The position numbers and the translations under genes are program-made. From Papio anubis (Eukaryota > Chordata > Mammalia > Primates > Cercopithecidae), in NCBI RefSeq assembly GCF_008728515.1, contig NC_044981.1, forward strand, positions 110,909,702 through 110,973,701: a stretch of DNA of 64,000 bases, in the 5' to 3' direction. Below the pieces are notes generated by a model. That model was not told the origin of the DNA. It did not search any database and worked only from the letters and a program-made list of their open reading frames with translations. Shown here piece by piece: positions 60,520 to 64,000 of this stretch; the first letter of the stretch is position 1; the number at the start of each line of letters is the position of its first letter.

Positions 60520-60793
60520 ATTTTTTTGTTTTGAGATAAAGTCTTCCTCTTCACCCAAGCTGGAGTGTGGTGGTGCGATCTTGACTCACTGCAACCTCCA
60601 CCATCCAGGTTCAAGCAGTTCTCATGCCTCAGCCTCCCAAGTAGCTGGGATTACAAGCGTATGCCACCACGCTCAGCTAATTTGTATATTTTTAGTAGAT
60701 AAAGGGTTTCGCCATATTGGACAGGCTGGTCTCGAACTCCTGACTTCAAGTGATGTGATCACCTTAGCCTCCCAAAGTACTGGGATTACAGGC
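60520..60793 (-). mobile_element. Alu
   Basis: Minus-strand, 5' end cut at the GGCGAATAG junction. Confidence 0.9.
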
Positions 60794-60799
60794 GAATAG

Positions 60800-61112
60800 T
60801 ATTATTTATTTTTATTTTTATTTATTTTTTGAGACAGAGTCTCACTCTGTCGCCCAGGCTGGAGTGCAATGGCGTGATCTCAGCTCACTGCAACCTCCGC
60901 CTCCTGGGTTCAAGCTGTTCTCCTGCCTCAGCCTCCCAAGTAGCTGGGATTACAGGCGCCCACCACCACGCCTGGCTAATTTTTTGTATTTTCAGTAGAG
61001 ACGGGGTTTTGCCATGTTAGCCAGGCTGGTCTCAAACTCCTGGCCTCAGGTGATCTGCCCACCTCGGCCTCCCAAAGTGCTGGGATTACAGGTGTGAGCC
61101 ACCACGCCCGGC
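60800..61112 (-). mobile_element. Alu
   Basis: Full-length; CGAATAGTATTATTT at both ends. Confidence 0.94.
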
Positions 61113-61173
61113 CGAATAGTATTATTTTAAAAAGAGATAAATGAATAAATTTTGTTTAAAAATAAGGCTTAAG

Positions 61174-61468
61174 GCCGGGCGCGGTGGCTCAAGCCTGTAA
61201 TCCCAGCACTTTGGGAGGCCGAGATGGGCGGATCACAAGGTCAGGAGATCAAGACCATCCTGGCTAACACGGTGAAACCCCGTCTCTACTAAAAAATACA
61301 AAAATCTAGCCGGGCGAGGTGGCGGGTGCCTGTAGTCCCAGCTACTCGGGAGGCTGAGGCAGGAGAATGGCGTAAACCTGGGAGGCAGAGCTTGCAGTGA
61401 GCTGAGATCCGGCCACTGCACTCCAGCCTGGGCGACAGAGGGAGACTCCGCCTCAAAAAAAAAAAAAG
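61174..61468 (+). mobile_element. AluY, Old World monkey type
   Basis: Near-consensus with GATCCGGCCACTGC and GCGAGGTGG variants; AAGGCTTAA flanks. Young. Confidence 0.95.
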
Positions 61469-62200
61469 GCTTAAATAGTAACTAAAGTGTCCAAGGTCAC
61501 CCTTTTCTCAAGTTTCCTGAAGAAATCCATACAATGGTGTCCACGATGGCCTTCAGCGACTGAGAGCAGGTTCTGTGCTAGCCTCCTGCACTTCCCCTTC
61601 ACAACGTCTTCGTCTTCGCCCCAACGACAACGTCTGTCGTTAGTTTGTAACGACATAGTTTTTTGTGCAATGACTTGATTGTCTACATTCCCTCAAGATT
61701 ACAAGTTCTGACAGGGAGAATCAGCCTGTTTTTGTTTTACCACTACATGCCCAGCACCTAGAATGGCATTTGCCATAGTAGCCCCAGAAATGTGCGTGTG
61801 GACAGTGGGAGAGTGCTACGACTCTTGAAAGCGATCAACATTCTCTGCAAACTGGAATGTTTTCAAGCTTCCCTTGAGAGGTTAACCTGTTGCTCACTGT
61901 GGACACCAAGTGGAGGCAACTCTGGCCCCCTTCACTTGGGGGCACAGTGACAGTGTGAAGAAGTTGTTAGTCAAATCAGATGACAGAAAACAGATGCATG
62001 CTCACTCTTCTTCACAGTTTATTATACTTATGGGACAAAGAACACATTCAAAGAAGATGATTCCCTAAAAGAATGGGCAAGCTAGGAGTCAAGAACTAGC
62101 ATGCCAGTTTTTGTTTTTGTTTTTTAATTCCAAGGCTAAGCATAAGGCAGAGTTGAGAGGAAAAAACAAAAAACAAGGTTTATTAGTTAACAATGTCCTG
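61469..62200. other. unique intron sequence
   Basis: L2-like scrap near 61700-61790; nothing else recognised. Confidence 0.45.
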
Positions 62201-62500
62201 GGCCGGGCAAGGTGGCTCACGCCTATAATCCCAGCACTTTGGGAGGCCAAGGCGGGTGGATCACCTCAGGTCAGAAGTTCAAGACCAGCCTGGCCAACAC
62301 GGCGAAACCCCATTTCTACTAAAAATACAAAAATTAGCCAGGTGTGGTGGCACGCCTGTAATCTCAGCTACTCAGGAGGCTGAGGCAGGAGAATTGCTTG
62401 ACCCCAGGAGATGGAGGTTGCAGTGAGCTAAGATCACGCCACTGCACTCCAACCTGGGCGACAGAGCGAGACTCTAGTCTCAAAAACAAAACAAAACAAA
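62201..62500 (+). mobile_element. Alu
   Basis: Full-length; flanks AACAATGTCCTG / AACAATATCCTG. Confidence 0.93.
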
Positions 62501-63302
62501 ACAATATCCTGACATTTTTTGTTTTGAACTCAAAATATGCCTTTAGTTGTGACTTTGCTTGCCCTCGAAGTCTCACCAGGGCTTTGTCGCCACCTATAAT
62601 CTGTCAGCAATTCCTACAGCTTCTATGTTCAAAGAACATCGATGTCACTACCTCTTAGGCTACCAACTTGGCCCCAACCTCCCTCCCCAAGTTATTTTCA
62701 GACCAGCTCTCCCCATTTCCACCTTCGCCCCTGGCAGTCTATTCTCAGAAGCATTCCTTGAAATAGTCAAATAGCATTACCACTCTGCTTTCAGAGGGTT
62801 TTCTCTGATGGCTTGTTTTACTTTTAGTAAAAATTTATTTAATACAAGCCGTTCTGTGTCCCTTCCACCCCACTACCTCTCAGCAACTACAGGGTTTCCT
62901 TGCAATTTTTCTCACCTCTCCATGTACTCCCCACACATGCACCTGACTTACTCCTTCCCTGCCTTCAGGTCTGTAGCCTCAGCCTCCATGGACCCTTCCC
63001 TGGCAGCCCTGATCCCATCCCCAACATCCCCAACACCCTTTTCCTGCTTTATTTCTCTTCAGGGCACTTTCTAACATTTCTTTTTGAAAGTCTTCCTCAC
63101 TTTTTCTGGAAAATGTGAGGGCTGGGGATACTGCTACATACCAACATACCACGTTTCCTAATAGTTCTGATTCTAATAATGTGTTGTAAATTTCAGGATG
63201 TTTGCATGAATTAAAAACTAAACTGAATACAAGATAAACAAAGAAATGTAATTAAAGTGTATTAATGGGCCAACTGACTACCCAAATATTATCACCCACT
63301 GA
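62501..63302. other. unique intron sequence with L2-like part
   Basis: 62960-63090 has an L2-like 'ccctgctttatttctcttca'-type block. No exon seen. Confidence 0.45.
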
Positions 63303-63480
63303 TGCTAACAGCAGGCTGTATCCCAGGCTCTGCGCTCAGCACTTCACATGCAAGAATCTAGTTGAATTCTCACTTCAAATTACAAAGTATACATTATCTT
63401 CATTTAACAGAGGAGGAAACTGAGGCCCAGATAAATTAAGCGACAGGCCTCAGGTCCAAACACAAATTAGTCACAGAGCC
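63303..63480 (+). mobile_element. MIR in ARMT1 intron
   Basis: 'gaggaggaaactgaggccca' within the MIR core order. Confidence 0.85.
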
Positions 63481-63805
63481 AACACACACCCAAGTCAGCT
63501 GGGAGACCAAATTACTATTATTCTTTCAAGCACAACAAAAGCTAAGCAAATTACTATGAAGTATTCTCTCAAGTATGACAGAAGCTAGAAAGTCAGATAA
63601 CTTCTTTGCCACTAAAATCACAGCCAGTCAGAGCAGAAAAGATTTCAAACCCATTTCAAGAAATTAATGGATTTTCATCTCTTAACAACATTAGATAAAA
63701 AATGATCAATTATAGCAAAGAAAAATATTTACATGTTTTGTTAACTGTACAGCAGTTTATTTTGTTTAAATAAAACACACTCGGAAGATTAATGATCACA
63801 TTTAC

Positions 63806-63971
63806 CTGCAGAAGTTTAAAAAACTCATCTTTCAGCTGATTTTCATCTAGGTCTTCAATAGTTTTTATCAATTGTTGCAGATGAGTACATAAAGCAATTA
63901 CAGATTCCTGTGACTCATAGAAATTTTGCTCTTTTGATTCTTTAAATACATCAAAGTAATCGATTGGTGGA
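63806..63971 (-). CDS. ARMT1: ARMT1 penultimate coding exon
   Basis: This 166-nt exon encodes about 55 residues starting PPIDYFDVFKES and ending DEFFKLLQ, which I recognise as acidic residue methyltransferase 1 (C6orf211, DUF89 family). By counting back from a 441-residue protein it should be residues 132-186, in the helical N-terminal part before the metal-binding core. On the minus strand it follows a pyrimidine-rich tract and an AG acceptor at 63972-63973; the first base completes a split Ser codon. It ends in CTTCTGCAG followed by a GTAAAT donor (GT at 63804-63805), in phase 0. The next exon, at 59428, begins in the same phase. The upstream exons lie beyond the right edge of the window. 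Identification rests on recall of the human protein, not on a search. Confidence 0.95.
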
Positions 63972-64000
63972 CTAAAGGAGGAGAAAAACATAAGTGAAAC

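Larger units (their letters stand above)
59429..63805 (-). other. ARMT1: ARMT1 last intron
   Basis: Intron bounded by GTAAAT at 63805 and by CTTTTTCTTTTTCAG at the 59429 side (minus strand). It holds five Alus, two MIR fossils (60087-60300, 63303-63480), L2-like sequence near 61700-61790 and 62960-63090, and otherwise unique sequence. No other exon is recognisable. Confidence 0.9.

Noticed and set aside
1..64000. CRISPR arrays, bacterial operons, tRNA, rRNA or snRNA genes
   Set aside because: The DNA is primate; tandem repeats here are microsatellites or transposon-internal arrays, and no structural RNA gene was recognised.

Overview
The window is primate nuclear DNA, most likely from an Old World monkey (macaque, baboon or vervet type). 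About sixty Alu copies cover roughly a quarter of it. Several young AluY copies (3700-3993, 61174-61468) carry the variant block around 'gatccggccactgcactcc' and the 'gcgaggtggcgggcgcctgt' arm that are typical of cercopithecoid AluY (AluYRa-like) rather than human AluY. The species call is inference; the Alu variants are seen directly.

Only two protein-coding genes can be supported, both on the minus strand. At the right end are the last two coding exons of ARMT1 (C6orf211, DUF89 family): a 166-nt exon at 63806-63971 and the terminal exon at 58661-59428, with a 4.4-kb intron between them and a 3' UTR running to about 57.7 kb. About 25 kb further along the minus strand a CpG island (about 32.64-33.2 kb) contains what I read as the first coding exon of CCDC170 (32830-32913, 28 codons ending at a consensus GT donor). 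Order, orientation and spacing agree with the RMND1-ARMT1-CCDC170-ESR1 block of human 6q25.1. The left 32.8 kb would then lie in the long CCDC170 intron 1; I found no further exon in it.

Everything else is non-coding. Region 1-12 kb is rich in endogenous retrovirus remains: the 5' part of a HERV-H-type provirus on the minus strand (LTR 2726-3205, decayed internal sequence 1-2725), an LTR-like element at about 4030-4625, two inverted copies of one LTR family (5441-6900 minus, 8253-8874 plus) flanking a third LTR (7296-7990), and another LTR at 9872-10765 split by an Alu. Region 12-32 kb holds Alus, pyrimidine and GATA microsatellites, a striking AT-rich palindromic block (14461-14950), L2 and MIR fossils and an old L1 with a 5-copy tandem expansion. 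A Z-DNA-prone GT/GC tract (32178-32292) lies next to the CCDC170 CpG island. Region 33-57 kb is intergenic: Alus, two MaLR-like LTRs, a complete LTR5-type (HERV-K/HML-2) solo LTR with a target duplication (47466-48428), a CTCF-like motif (51367-51380), and an L1 (54545-56570) interrupted by four Alu insertions.

No previously undescribed gene system is evident. The observations most worth following up are the AT palindromes, two apparently young Alus whose bodies look scrambled despite perfect target duplications (40277-40552 and 52877-53170), and the Z-DNA-prone tract beside the CCDC170 promoter.
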